From Ridgeia piscesae (lineage: Eukaryota; Annelida; Polychaeta; Sabellida; Siboglinidae): 64,000 nt of DNA. Both the position numbers and the translations under genes were made by a program. The stretch is taken from assembly GCA_025642075.2 (NCBI GenBank), contig JAODUO010000053.1, positions 1,807,501 through 1,871,500 on the forward strand, in the 5' to 3' direction. Positions within the stretch are counted from its first letter, which is position 1; the number at the start of each line of letters is the position of its first letter. Under the pieces are notes generated by a model. The model saw nothing but the letters and a program-made list of their open reading frames with translations, was not told the origin of the DNA and ran no database searches. Below, piece after piece: positions 1 to 12,600 of this stretch.

Positions 1-28
1 ACAATTATTGCATCTATGTAGGTATATA

Positions 29-30
<2 letters not shown>

Positions 31-89
<59 letters not shown>

Positions 90-91
90 AT
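31..91. repeat. TA microsatellite
   Basis: A TA run with one TTATA break. Confidence 0.95.
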
Positions 92-334
92 TTAATCACA
101 AACGACGTGGAGACGCCCCCTCGTCACAAGCCGTCGATGACCAGTGACCGTAAAACACCGGCGGCCACTCTGACGATGCGGTGTTTATATTACAACGACC
201 TTTCTGAAAGTTGCATATTAAACTGTTTAAACACGTTATATCACCTGAGTGAGTATAGGCCTAGCCTACTAGAGACGGCGTGAATGTATGCCAGCCAAGC
301 AACGTTGTCCTTGCAGCGTCCTCGGGTCCGCTGT

Positions 335-487
335 CCTAGCACCTTGTCACCAAAGGGAAGTAGTGTCTGCTGTCCTAGCACCTTGTCACCCAACGGAAGT
401 AGTGTCCGCTGTCCTAGCACCGTGTCACCCAACGGACGTGGTGTCCGCTGTCCTAGCACCATGTTACCCAACGGAAGTAGTGTCTAA
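335..487. repeat. 39-bp tandem repeat, 4 units
   Basis: CCTAGCACC recurs at 335, 374, 413 and 452. The units contain TTGTCACCCAACGGAAGTAG and diverge by a few bases. Short open frames here exist only because the 39-bp period keeps the frame. Confidence 0.9.
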
Positions 488-736
488 TTTCATATCACGG
501 TGACAAGTGACGTGATGCATCTGATGTTAACTGTTAGACTATAAACCGAAGTGTTAATGTAACGGCCCCCTTGAAAGGTGACCCGGTCAAGCGAGAGAAC
601 GTCTATGCATGTCGTCCATCACTGCGACAGTTCAGAAGTTAACGCCTACGACCAAATGACTCTTCCAGTAATATAATAATATATACCGAACACATCAACC
701 GAACACAACAGTAAATTCAAAATATGTCACTGTTGA

Positions 737-768
<32 letters not shown>

Positions 769-866
769 TGCGGCGTGTGTGTGCGCGCGTGCGTGTGTGC
801 GAGCGCGTGTGCGCGTGTGTGTCTGCGCGCGCATGTGTGGGTGTGGGTGCGTGTGCTTTTTAGTAA
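737..866. repeat. GT/GC-rich microsatellite
   Basis: A compound of GTGT, GTGC and GCGC tracts, imperfect. Confidence 0.93.
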
Positions 867-1397
867 TAATAATGTTTATTCTCTGGCGTCCACAGTGGCT
901 CAAAAGTACAATAAAACATTACTACTAATAAAAACAATTCATTAATGTATATTAGTAAAACTATATATGAAGGCATAACTATAGCTATATATGAAACTGT
1001 TATTAATTACAATCTCTGGTAACATTATACAATGATAAAATAAAGTAGGATAATAAAACTGTAAATGACCTAGAGTGTTAACAATATAAATGGAATATAC
1101 AACCTGAATAAGTAAAATTATAACTAATTAAATATCTAAATAAAACAAAATAGATCAGTTAAATAAATAGCTAAAATGATTCACAGTACATAGCAAATAA
1201 TACTGGTATGTGAATAGGAATGTCCAGTCCGTATGACAAAGAAGAGTTCTTAGAACTGTCGGTCCTACAGCGAGGAACACAGTAAACACACGCATTAGCC
1301 ATTACGGATTGCATAACCATGTGTCCTGGGGGAGGCCGGAGACAGTGCAGCTTGTGACTGGGTGATCGCGAGTAGTATCATAGTATGTAGGCTATCT

Positions 1398-1935
1398 TGT
1401 GTTATACGTTTCTTATCTGAAATGTCCGATATAATATTGAGTTTATCACACTAGATCATAGACACAGCGATTTACGTAGTGCAGATAATCGACACGATGC
1501 TAGGCTGTATGTGTCTTTTACGGGATTTGCGTTTTACATTGCTGTACGTTGTGGTTTCGATAAGCACTTATATCTGACAAGTTGTCTAAGTGCACATAAT
1601 CATAACAGATGTATACGTTTGGCCCAAACAGGTTGTAGTGCGCGAAAACTGGCACTCTTTATTATTAGTCAAGATCGCCAAACACAAGTACTTGCCGCTA
1701 TTGCCATGGCAACCACCATAATAATGGATTAAAATTCATGATTTCCGTGATATTACCGGCAAAATGTCCACTACTTCTGCTTGTAATAATCCTTCCGACA
1801 CTATAACTGAAATACGTTATTTCGGGAGAGTTCGATTATTACGACCAAAATAAAACAAAGTCCTATATGTTAACATGGAGTATATGGACCTCCTGCCCCC
1901 AACTGCCGCCAGCCTCGTTTTCGCGCGCGAGACTT
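1398..1935 (+). mobile_element. Dispersed repeat family A, copy 1
   Basis: This copy matches 37430-37932 in inverted orientation over about 500 bp, with scattered substitutions and small indels. Shared landmarks include CTTGTGTTATACGTTTCTTA, TTTACATTGCTGTACGTTG, GATCGCCAAACACAAGTACT and the GC-rich end GCCTCGTTTTCGCGCG. It is non-coding and I do not recognise the family. Confidence 0.8.
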
Positions 1936-2327
1936 GCACGCGGTGTAAGGAGGTCACGTGTAATCCGTTGACACGTCATCGAGTTATCGCCATTTAAAAT
2001 TAAAAAAATCAGTTTTCGACTTATTCTATACCTAAAAGTTGTGCGTATGTGTATCCATAATTCATGGTTTTCCCTTTTTTTTGTTGATAGATGTTATGAC
2101 TGGTGTTTTAAATATTACATAAACCATTAAATAGGATCTGAAGTGTATTTTGGCAATGACGTATATTGTGGGCCATACGGTGTGGGGCAAGTTGTAACGC
2201 TCATCTCGGGACAAATTGTAACAGTATTTACAACATGCCCCCGTGGTCTTTGTTGTCATGAGCGACCTTTAAAATGACATTTATATTCAAAATCGAGGAT
2301 AGCATCGGCCATGATGTTTTTCCCATC

Positions 2328-3735
2328 GTACAATTGTAGGATCCAACATAGATGTCCACTAATTAAAACAATTGAAGTTATAAAATTAAATAGGACTGTT
2401 CAATGTTTAGTTTGTCTGCTACAAATAGTAACTTTGCTCAACTTCCCTTCATATCCTTAGATATAACACTCTACACGCAGATAATGACATTCATCATTTT
2501 GGAGGGATGGCACAGTTTGGAATTTTTTTGACTATTAACATTTTCTTAGTCTGCTACTAGCAACTTACGCCAGTGCATACACGTATATAACAACAGGCAG
2601 AAACATGTATTTCATTCCTTTATTGAAATAAACATTCATATACCTATACCTAAGCATTTGAAAGCTTTGTAGCATTCTATATAACACTTGACTAAATGCT
2701 CAGCATGTCTCCTTGTTCCCAACACGTGGTCATAATAATGTGCCTCAATTTCCTAACTATTTTATCACCAAACACAATACCCAGGATGTATATATAACGT
2801 TATGTATCACTGAAATTTTCTAACTTAATTTAGTTTAAGTTATTTCGTAGCAAAGGTAACATGACTAACGAGACATGTTCTGTTTCTGTTTCCCATCATG
2901 CAACAGTATCAAGCCACACAATGACCTCAGACAACTGAGCCTCTCCATCTTCACCTTTGCCCTTTGCACTGCACTCCACAAAAGTCACATTTAATTTTCG
3001 AAGGTCCGAGAACTGGAAAGGCTTATCCCGGTTGCCTAGAAAGACGTTGTTGTTGCTTCCTGTGGAGCTAGTGCCCTGAAGGGTGGCCGACTTTGACGTT
3101 CGTACTGTGTTGCTACAAGAACAGAGAAATGTTAGATGTTAAGATATGAGCATATCAGTTGAATATACTTAAGTTTTAAACAGTTTGTCATGCATATATT
3201 ATTTGTACTATTAATTTATAAGTAAATCTTCAAAATTTGCATGAAACCATCTACAGGAACATTGTTTAGCATAATGTGACTTTGACTAGGTGAGAATAAG
3301 TTTTCGATGAAATTAGTTTGAAATAAAATGGGCAAAACATTAAATTGTGGGTGAACCTTTTAACTATTAATTTATGTGCCTAATAAAAACTGCCTATACA
3401 TGTGCTTCATGACTTGTGGCCAATCCAGATGTAGGTCGATAATGCTGATAACTTACAGTTCTTTCTCCAGTTGAGATTGGATGAGTTTGGCACCTTTCGC
3501 CAGAGTCATGTCCTGTTTGTTGCAGGCAATGAGGACAGAGCAGTGTGAGAGTACGTTGTCTGTGAGTACTGTGTACAGGGCCCTACATCAAACAACAAGA
3601 CGCATGTCTGTGAGTACTGTGTACAGGGCCCTACATCAAACAACAAGACGCTGTCTGTGAGTACTGTGTACAGGGTCCCATTCCAAAGACGCTGTCTGTG
3701 AGTACTGTGTACAGGGTCCTACATCAAACAACAGA
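2328..3735. repeat. Segmental duplication, copy 1 (SRPRB 3' end)
   Basis: This stretch is nearly identical base for base to the one starting at about 5166, offset by about 2838 bp. It starts at a shared ACAATTGTAGGATCC and runs through the SRPRB 3' UTR, exon 7, intron 6 and exon 6 into the first units of the 47-bp minisatellite. Only about four to five units are present here. The array is then interrupted by roughly 95 bp of unrelated sequence, with one more unit remnant near 3828-3853. Confidence 0.9.
2896..3582 (-). CDS. SRPRB: Duplicate of SRPRB exons 6 and 7 (alternative or redundant 3' end)
   Basis: Exon 6' is 3582-3457 (126 bp) and exon 7' is 3112-2896 (217 bp including the stop). Both keep splice sites, phases and open frames identical to the proximal copies at 6413-6288 and 5943-5733. 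The one coding difference I see is 6 extra bases in exon 7' (KGKGEDG instead of KGKDG), in frame, just after the ECSAK motif. Human SRPRB also has a longer loop there, so the distal copy may be the ancestral version. A minus-strand AATAAA lies at 2624-2619. The copy could serve as a mutually exclusive terminal exon pair, be silent, or be an assembly artefact. Confidence 0.85.
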
Positions 3736-4089
3736 CGCTTCTTTCTTTACAGGGTTATCCAAAAATTTTACTCGCCTCGGGCCTAATAAAAAAAAAATAT
3801 TCTAACCTAATAAATGTGTCTTAATTTCAGGTCCTACATCAAACAACAAGCAGGTATATGTGTAAGGGGTTTAAAAACAAAAAATTCTTAATGTGAATTA
3901 AAAACTAGACCCTAGTATATTACCGTACTAGAACATTACCAGTCACATTGATACTCTCACATCTAACAGAAAAACCACGGGTTTATGTGAGTCATGGCAT
4001 GTCATTGTTAGAGAGCTCAATGTGACAATGAGTGAGGCTGAGCCTGCTATCACAGCAACAAAGTCAATAGAGCTAGTATAACTTACCCT

Positions 4090-4490
4090 CAGTCTGGCTG
4101 TTATCTCCTTTGCATTCGTTGGGGGTGTCAAAAATTTCCCAATCCATGAATTGTTGACAGCAGGGTCCATCATCAAAACACCTGCAACCGCAGATGAATC
4201 CACGAATGTGTCCAAGTTCTTGGTCTAAATCTACGAGTACATTTTATGCAGCGTTGGCGTTGCGATCCATCATCTACGATCGAAGCTGTCAATGTCAGCT
4301 GTCACTTGGTATTATTCTTCCTCGCCACTTTAGCACTCAGGGCCAAAACGACACTCCCTGCTTCACTGTTGTTGTCTGACACGTACGAATCCAGTAAACT
4401 CTCCATCCGATACGCGCCTAATAGTTGTGTCAAAGATTCGTTGTCAAACACTCCGCGCAGATTTTGCCATCGCGGCCATCACTGAGCGCT
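4090..4490 (-). other. Possible first exons of an unrecognised minus-strand gene
   Basis: Between the two SRPRB duplicates, the minus strand reads from ATGGCCGCGATGGC near 4485 into about 55 protein-like codons (FDNESLTQLLGAYRMESLL region). Reaching that frame needs a one-base shift. A second segment near 4190-4097 (VLMMDPAV to AKEITARLR) ends in a good donor (AGG-gtaagt) and is preceded by acceptor-like TTGCAG. I do not recognise the protein. The flank at 4690-4760 has GCCAATCAG and CACGTG motifs, as expected of a promoter. It may be a truncated gene carried in with the duplication. Confidence 0.25.
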
Positions 4491-5165
4491 AGGTCGATCG
4501 ATGTCTATATCACGCTGCTGTGCAACACCCATGCTATTGTTGAGCCTATCACTGCACATGTTAAAACCTATGTAACTAACAACTAAAACTACGGCATTGA
4601 CAACTTAATAGTAAATTAGAATTCGCAGATTTTATACAAAACGATGTCCGGTGCACCCGATGTCGAACGAAAACAAACATGGATTCGCGTGGGTTTAAAG
4701 GTCAGCCGCCAATCAGCGGGGCGCATTATATCACGTGATTTCGCCAACGTGCTCTTGTTTACGTTTTAGCTTCGTTTTCAAGCATTTTAATTGGCTTTAT
4801 ACTGACATGTGACAAATTTCGCGCGTGGGAATACATCCCATAATAGTTCAGCTTCAAAACGATACCAATATGGCGGGGGTAGGCAGGATGTTAAGGCGGA
4901 TACGATGCATCTGAATGAAGCACATTTTTCGTTCTTCGTGCTCACTGAGGTCGACATAGCTCTTACAAATATCTCTTTTTAGCAATGTTATCACTCGTTT
5001 TATGATGTTACAACAGCATAATAGTAATCTACGATAACTACATTAACTAAATTCACCTATATCTGAAAATCGACCTTTCCATCCAAAAATACCCATTCGC
5101 GCACTTTGAAGCTGATTTGCCAGCTTCGGCAATCCCGACTTATTCCTGATTTTGCTGTGCTGGGT

Positions 5166-6600
5166 CACAATTGTAGGATCCAACATAGATGTCCACTAAT
5201 TAAAACAATTGAAGTTATAAAATTAAATAGGACTGTTCAATGTTTAGTTTGTCTGCTACAAATAGTAACTTTGCTCAACTTCCCTTCATATCCTTAGATA
5301 TAACACTCTACACGCAGATAATGACATTCATCATTTTGGAGGGATGGCACAGTTTGGAATTTTTTTGACTATTAACATTTTCTTAGTCTGCTACTAGCAA
5401 CTTACGCCAGTGCATACACGTATATAACAACAGGCAGAAACATGTATTTCATTCCTTTATTGAAATAAACATTCATATACCTATACCTAAGCATTTGAAA
5501 GCTTTGTAGCATTCTATATAACACTTGACTAAATGCTCAGCATGTCTCCTTGTTCCCAACACGTGGTCATAATAATGTGCCTCAATTTCCTAACTATTTT
5601 ATCACCAAACACAATACCCAGGATGTATATATAACGTTATGTATCACTGAAATTTTCTAACTTAATTTAGTTTAAGTTATTTCGTAGCAAAGGTAACATG
5701 ACTAACGAGACATGTTCTGTTTCTGTTTCCCATCATGCAACAGTATCAAGCCACACAATGACCTCAGACAACTGAGCCTCTCCATCTTTGCCCTTTGCAC
5801 TGCACTCCACAAAAGTCACATTTAATTTTCGAAGGTCCGAGAACTGGAAAGGCTTATCCCGGTTGCCTAGAAAGACGTTGTTGTTGCTTCCTGTGGAGCT
5901 AGTGCCCTGAAGGGTGGCCGACTTTGACGTTCGTACTGTGTTGCTACAAGAACAGAGAAATGTTAGATGTTAAGATATGAGCATATCAGTTGAATATACT
6001 TAAGTTTTAAACAGTTTGTCATGCATATATTATTTGTACTATTAATTTATAAGTAAATCTTCAAAATTTGCATGAAACCATCTACAGGAACATTGTTTAG
6101 CATAATGTGACTTTGACTAGGTGAGAATAAGTTTTCGATGAAATTAGTTTGAAATAAAATGGGCAAAACATTAAATTGTGGGTGAACCTTTTAACTATTA
6201 ATTTATGTGCCTAATAAAAACTGCCTATACATGTGCTTCATGACTTGTGGCCAATCCAGATGTAGGTCGATAATGCTGATAACTTACAGTTCTTTCTCCA
6301 GTTGAGATTGGATGAGTTTGGCACCTTTCGCCAGAGTCATGTCCTGTTTGTTGCAGGCAATGAGGACAGAGCAGTGTGAGAGTACGTTGTCTGTGAGTAC
6401 TGTGTACAGGGCCCTACATCAAACAACAAGACGCAGTCTGTGAGTACTGTGTACAGGGCCCTACATCAAACAACAAGACGCTGTCTGTGAGTACTGTGTA
6501 CAGGGTCCTACATCAAACAACAAGACGCTGTCTGTGAGTACTGTGTACAGGGTCCTACATCAAACAACAAGACGCTGTCTGTGAGTACTGTGTACAGGGT
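5166..6600. repeat. Segmental duplication, copy 2 (SRPRB 3' end)
   Basis: This is the partner of 2328-3735. Similarity begins abruptly at the same ACAATTGTAGG sequence and continues past exon 6 into the minisatellite, where copy 2 has the full array. The near-absence of differences, apart from 6 bp in the terminal exon, implies a recent event. Confidence 0.9.
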
Positions 6601-9600
6601 CCTACATCAAACAACAAGACGCTGTCTGTGAGTACTGTGTACAGGGTCCTACATCAAACAACAAGACACTGTCTGTGAGTACTGTGTACAGGGTCCTACA
6701 TCAAACAACAAGATGCTGTCTGTGAGTACTGTGTACAGGGTCCTACATCAAACAACAAGACGCTGTCTGTGAGTACTGTGTACAGGGTCCTACATCAAAC
6801 AACAAGACGCTGTCTGTGAGTACTGTGTACAGGGTCCTACATCAAACAACAAGACGCTGTCTGTGAGTACTGTGTACATGGTCCTACATCAAACAACAAG
6901 ACGCTGTCAGTGAGTACTGTGTACAGGGTCCTACATCAAACAACAATACGCTGTCTGTGAGTACTGTGTACAGGGTCCTACATCAAACAAAAAGACGCTG
7001 TCTGTGAGTACTGTGTACAGGGCCCTACATCAAACAACAAGACGCTGTCAGTGAGTTCTGTGTACAGAGTCCTATATCAAACAAGATGCTGTCTGTGAGT
7101 ACTGTGTACAGGGTCCTACATCAAACAACAAGACGCTGTCTGTGAGTACTGTGTACAGCGTCCTACATCAAACAACAAGACGCTGTCAGTGAGTACTGTG
7201 TACAGGGTCCTACATCAAACAACAAGAAACTGTCAGTGGGTACTGTGTACAGTGTCCTACATCAAACAACAAGACGCTGTCAGTGGGTACTGTGTACAGG
7301 GTCCTACATCAAACAACAAGACGCTGTCTGTGAGTACTGTGTACAGGGTCCTACATCAAACAACAAGACGCTGTTTGTGGGTACTGTGTATAGTGTCCTA
7401 CATCAAACAACAAGAAACTGTCAGTGGGTACTGTGTACAGGGACCTACATCAAACAACAAGACGCTGTCAATGAGTATTGTGTACAGGGTCCTATATCAA
7501 ACAACAAGACGCTGTCAGTGGGTACTGTGTACAGGGTCCTACATCAAACAACAAGAAACTGTCAGTGAGTACTGTGTACAGGGTCCTACATCAAACAACA
7601 AGACGCTGTCAGTGGGTACTGTGTACAGGGTCCTACATCAAACAACAAGAACTGTCAGTGAGTACTGTGTACAGGGTCCTACATCAAACAACAAGACGCT
7701 GTCAGTGGGTACTGTGTACAGGGTCCTACATCAAACAACAAGAAACTGTCATTGGGTACTGTATACAGGGTCCTACATCAAACAACAAGACGCTGTCATT
7801 GGGTACTGTATACAGGGTCCTACATCAAACAACAAGACGCTGTCAGTGAGTACTGTGTACAGGGTCCTACATCAAACAACAAGACGCTGTCTGTGAGTAC
7901 TGTGTACAGGGTCCTACATCAAACAACAAGATGCTGTCAGTGAGTACTGTGTACAGGGTCCTACATCAAACAAGACGCTGTCAGTGAGTACTGTGTACAG
8001 GGTCCTACATCAAACAACAAGACGCTGTCTGTGAGTACTGTGTACAGGGTCCTACATCAAACAACAAGACGCTGTCTGTGAGTACTGTGTACAGGGTCCT
8101 ACATCAAACAACAAGACGCTGTCAGTGGGTACTGTGTACAGGGTCCTACATCAAACAACAAGACGCTGTCAGTGAGTACTGTGTACAGGGTCTTACATCA
8201 AACAACAAGACGCTGTCAGTGAGTACTGTGTACAGGGTCCTACATCAAACAACAAGACGCTGTCAGTGAGTACTGTGTACAGGGTCTTACATCAAACAAC
8301 AAGACGCTGTCAGTGAGTACTGTGTACAGGGTCCTACATCAAACAACAAGACGCTGTCAGTGAGTACTGTGTACAGGGTCTTACATCAAACAACAAGACG
8401 CTGTCAGTGGGTACTGTGTACAGGGTCCTACATCAAACAACAAGACGCTGTCAGTGAGTACTGTGTACAGGGTCCTACATCAAACAACAAGACGCTGTCT
8501 GTGAGTACTGTGTACAGGGTCCTACATCAAAACAAGACGCTGTCAGTGAGTACTGTGTACAGGGTCCTACATCAAACAACAAGACGCTGTCAGTGAGTAC
8601 TGTGTACAGGGTCCTACATCAAACAACAAGACGCTGTCTGTGAGTACTGTGTACAGGGTCCTACATCAAACAACAAGACGCTGTCAGTGAGTACTGTGTA
8701 CAGGGTCCTACATCAAACAACAAGACGCTGTCAGTGAGTACTGTGTACAGGGTCCTACATCAAACAACAAGATGCTGTCAGTGAGTACTGTGTACAGGGT
8801 CCTACATCAAACAACAAGACGCTGTCTGTGAGTACTGTGTACAGGGTCCTACATCAAACAACAAGATGCTGTCAGTGAGTACTGTGTACAGGGTCCTACA
8901 TCAAACAAGATGCTGTCTGTGAGTACTGTGTACAGGGTCCTACATCAAACAACAAGACGTTGTCAGTGAGTACTGTGTACAGGGTCCTACATCAAACAAC
9001 AAGACGCTGTCAGTGAGTACTGTGTACAGGGTCTTACATCAAACAACAAGACGCTGTCAGTGGGTACTGTGTACAGGGTCCTACATCAAACAACAAGACG
9101 CTGTCTGTGAGTACTGTGTACAGGGTCCTACATCAAACAACAAGACGCTGTCATGGAGTACTGTGTACAGGGTCCTACATCAAACAACAAGATGCTGTCA
9201 GTGAGTACTGTGTACAGGGTCCTACATCAAACAACAAGACGCTGTCAGTGAGTACTGTGTACAGGGTCCTACATTAAACAACAAGATGCTATCATCAGTC
9301 TCATGTTTGCTGTCAATCATTTACAGACTTAGAGATTTTGTCATCTCACATGCTTGTATCATGTTCCCGTAGACAGCATGTTTATTCATTTTACTTAACA
9401 ATGGGATCAGGCAATAAGTGTCCAACTGCAATTAGTTGTTTGGATCAGAACCTGTCATGTTGCTTAATTTTGTAGTAGAAATGGGCAAATTACTGTTCTG
9501 CCAATTCGGGGCAGATGAGCTTTGAAATCTGAGTTGATTTAACACACAAACTACTTTACACTGTATAATGAATACAAACATGCAATATAGAAATCATCAT

Positions 9601-12600
9601 TATAAACTTACTCTGCTACGTCCTTGACATCTTTCTGGAAGGTCAAACTGTCCACCACAAAAATGACTGCTCTGAAAGAATAAAATATCAATTGTTATCA
9701 AACAGTACCCTTTGTTAAAACTGTTAGTAACTCTTATTGTGGAATACTAAATACTACTGACTCAGACACATAGGGCAAGTATGTTTGCCATTGCATTAGG
9801 TGACCAAGGAAAAACTGAAAGACAATGAACTAATAGTTGTGGCAATAGATAGTTTTTATTCTGTTCAACCATTGGTGGTTTCAAAATAATTATATACCCA
9901 CATAATCTATCAAGCATTCAGTGATATAACATTTTAGAATTAATTATTTTAACAATCTGCGTTTGAGTTTGGTTTACTGGACACATTGAATGTACATTCT
10001 GTTAGGACTGCAATTCTTTTTCCAATCATTCCAATCTATCACAGCACAACATAATTCACCGGAGCCTCCAGGTTAGTTATTTTAAAGTACAGCTGTAGCT
10101 AGTACTAGTTACACATTTAATAAAATTAACTTGAGAAGGGTGAAACTGGCCTGCTGTGCTCTCATCTGGGTGAAGGTAAATAAGCATTGAAATGCTAAAA
10201 ACCACAAACCTAGCGACTGGCCTGTACTGGTCAAGTTTCTGAGACAAAAGTCTCTCGTGACCGGGAAGGTCCACCAGTTGCAAGCGACTCTAAAACATGT
10301 TTAACAAAACAAGTTGACCGTTTGAGGCAGGCACTGGCCTGTTCTACATGGATGTGCAGTCATTTGTGATGTCATGTCCGTCATCACAGCCAAGTTTACA
10401 CTGTTACTACTCTATATGCACAATTATCACTTCTTTTGGAGATGAATGGTAAACTAAAACATATTCTCAAAGAATGTATGTGGGCTTGAGAAAGTCTGGA
10501 ATACTGCATATTTTATAGATAGCAACAAGTGAAATTTACTAACTTCAGTTAACTACATGGTTGCAGCAATAATTGGTACACTATTTTCAAATATACACAC
10601 CACTTTACGTACATTTTTTCCAGTTTTATAAGACCCAACATTTTCCTTGATTGATGTATGACTGTTGGCAAATCTGTTGTGAATCAACTGAAAAAATAGA
10701 AAAAAGTCAAATAAAGTATGGCCTCTGTACAGGTGTACAATAATTAGTTTGTCACTTCAAAGTGTTTAGATGTGATAATCACCTATTTATCCAGATCAAG
10801 AACCCAAAATGAGACACTTCAAATGTTAACACATCAACATACACATGAGATTAAACAAAGCAAATCCAAAAAAAACGAAATTTACCTACGACACATTTCA
10901 TGATCAATTTTTTAGAAACCATGTGCGTGTAAGATTAGATAAAAAATTCAGAAAGTTATTTATTATTCATTTATTACGAGCTCTTCCTTGTTGCAGATAT
11001 GATGCAATTCATGCGTTTCACTTGCATCATTCCACAGATGCCAATTTAAAGTATTTGTTTTGTAAAAGTAGGTTTAACATTAAATAAGTAAATATAATAA
11101 AATAGTATGATTAAAATATCCCTACAATATTGATTTAAAAAACTATAAATACATGTTAAAATGTCAGTAAAAATTATACTAAAATTTAATAAATAAAAAA
11201 ATAGTTTAAAGGTAAATTCCATTGATTCGAAATCATTCCATATTCTTATTTTGCATGTATATATCTTTCTAATTCTCTCCACTGTTTCTTATCGAGTGTG
11301 CGCAGAGTGTCGACACCAACACTAAGCATTTCAAAATCATAGTCACGGAGCTAGCTGAGTCCACTTTTCCACCATTTAATAATTGCTGTATATTCTCAAC
11401 AAAAATACACTGTACCGGTAATATTCTATCAAATACAATTTGTTTTTTATGTCAGTCTGCATGTACCATATTTTTATTGGATAAAATAATTCATGTTTAG
11501 TTTCTTTGTACTTGCGTTTGATACAGTATATTTGTAATTTTTATTTGACTTTTTATTTATGCAAACTATATATATTTGGTGACATGTTTTTGAGTCTCAC
11601 CCTGCTAAAGATAAGAGTCTTGCCGGAGTCACAGAGACCAATCAGGAGAACACCTCGGCGTTGGCTTGTCTTGCTGCGGAACAGCAGGAATACTGCAAGA
11701 GACAGCATGCGAGTGAACCATAACCATGGGCAGATTTACCCATCATAGAAAACAGTTTCCTCAGTACTGTCTACAAAACAAATTATGTCATAATAATGTG
11801 TATGACTATAATTTGTAAATACATGCAATGAGAAATTGTGTCATGCTTAAATTAAAATCAAGTAATTTAAATATTTCTTGTCCTAACTGACTAACACTAG
11901 CGAGTTGGAATAAGAAATATTAAAATTACTTGATTTTAATTTAAGCATGGCATGTGAGTATGTGTTTACAAATTATAGTCATACACATTATTATGACATA
12001 ATTTGTGTTGTATTTGCTTTTTTATTTTGAAAGTATTCAACTAGTTTGGGAAGTAATTATATTTGATACTAATTAAATGAACATTTGCACCAAGCTATTT
12101 GTAAAAGTGCAGACAGGAGTCGTGCCTCTTCAATCTTGGTTTTTCTTCTTCTACATACTCTGAATCTGATGCTGGCCACATCCAACAACTCAAGGCAACA
12201 GGCTGAACTTTATATTCTCGTCAAACATGCGTGCTACTGCTAACATTTATAACAAAATTGTTTTAACAAAAACCTAAGCAAACTCTTCCACGACATTGTG
12301 TTAGACTGCCCTGAGCCCCTATATCCAGCTGGTCGACAGAACAGACACACAGTGAGTGACAGAATGCCTGGCTACGGCTACGCGACAGGTTGCCAGCTCA
12401 AGAAATGGACTTCCTTCCAGATGGATGGTGAATTCCAGTGAATACTCACGCACTGTTAATAAAACTAAAGCAATTGCAACCACAATGCCGACCACTGTTG
12501 GATCTTGATTAATGACGCCATGTTCAAAGTAGTCTAAAAGTTCTCTGAACTGAGAAATCTGTTTAGAAACCTTCGCAGACTTCGCAGAATCGGCAGCCAT
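5733..12600 (-). CDS. SRPRB: Signal recognition particle receptor subunit beta
   Basis: SRPRB is the ER-membrane small GTPase that anchors SRP receptor alpha for co-translational targeting. Seven exons read in phase on the minus strand: 12600-12450, 11692-11601, 10687-10601, 10289-10210, 9671-9612, 6413-6288 and 5943-5733, giving 268 residues against about 271 in human. Exon 1 encodes the N-terminal hydrophobic anchor (VVGIVVAIALVLL). Visible GTPase motifs are the P-loop GLCDSGKT in exon 2, DLPGHE in exon 4, NKQD in exon 6 and ECSAK in exon 7. The start ATG at 12600 opens the only frame that leads into the anchor. Intron 5 holds a 47-bp minisatellite of nearly 3 kb. A second copy of exons 6 and 7 lies further downstream. 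A minus-strand AATAAA (5461-5456) follows the stop codon. Identity rests on protein motifs recalled from the family and is very secure. Confidence 0.96.
6390..9290. repeat. 47-bp minisatellite, about 62 units, in SRPRB intron 5
   Basis: The array is made of near-perfect 47-bp units with a few shortened ones. On the coding (minus) strand each unit carries TGTTTGATGTAG followed by GGACCCTGTACACAG and the bases after it. This is the exon 6 splice acceptor plus the first 25-30 coding bases of exon 6 (true exon: GGCCCTGTACACAG). The array abuts the real exon at 6413. There are no unique spacers, so it is not a CRISPR-type array. Plus-strand open frames across it, up to 235 codons, are repeat artefacts. 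Confidence 0.95.
11779..12006. mobile_element. Foldback (MITE-like) element in SRPRB intron 1
   Basis: The arms are about 100 bp each: the left begins ACAAATTATGTCATAATAAT and the right ends with its reverse complement. About 25 bp of loop (around CTAACTGACTAACACTAGCG) separates them. The arms are near-perfect, with a few indels around the AAGCATG segment. It is non-coding. Confidence 0.88.

Larger units (their letters stand above)
1..2327. other. Intergenic, no gene seen
   Basis: Contents are a TA microsatellite (31-91), a 39-bp tandem repeat (335-487), a GT/GC-rich microsatellite (737-866), AT-rich low-complexity sequence (900-1200) and a dispersed repeat copy (1398-1935). No open frame with protein character was found on either strand. 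Confidence 0.7.

Noticed and set aside
1511..1732. Protein gene shared by 1511-1732 and 37810-37592
   Set aside because: The similar frames come from an inverted dispersed repeat. The frame is broken by indels between copies and matches no family I know.
7189..7896. 235-codon plus-strand open frame over the SRPRB intron array
   Set aside because: It is a translation of the 47-bp minisatellite on the strand opposite the gene. It has no independent start context or domain.
6390..9290. CRISPR-like regular repeat array
   Set aside because: Units are contiguous with no unique spacers, and the region is an intron of an animal gene.
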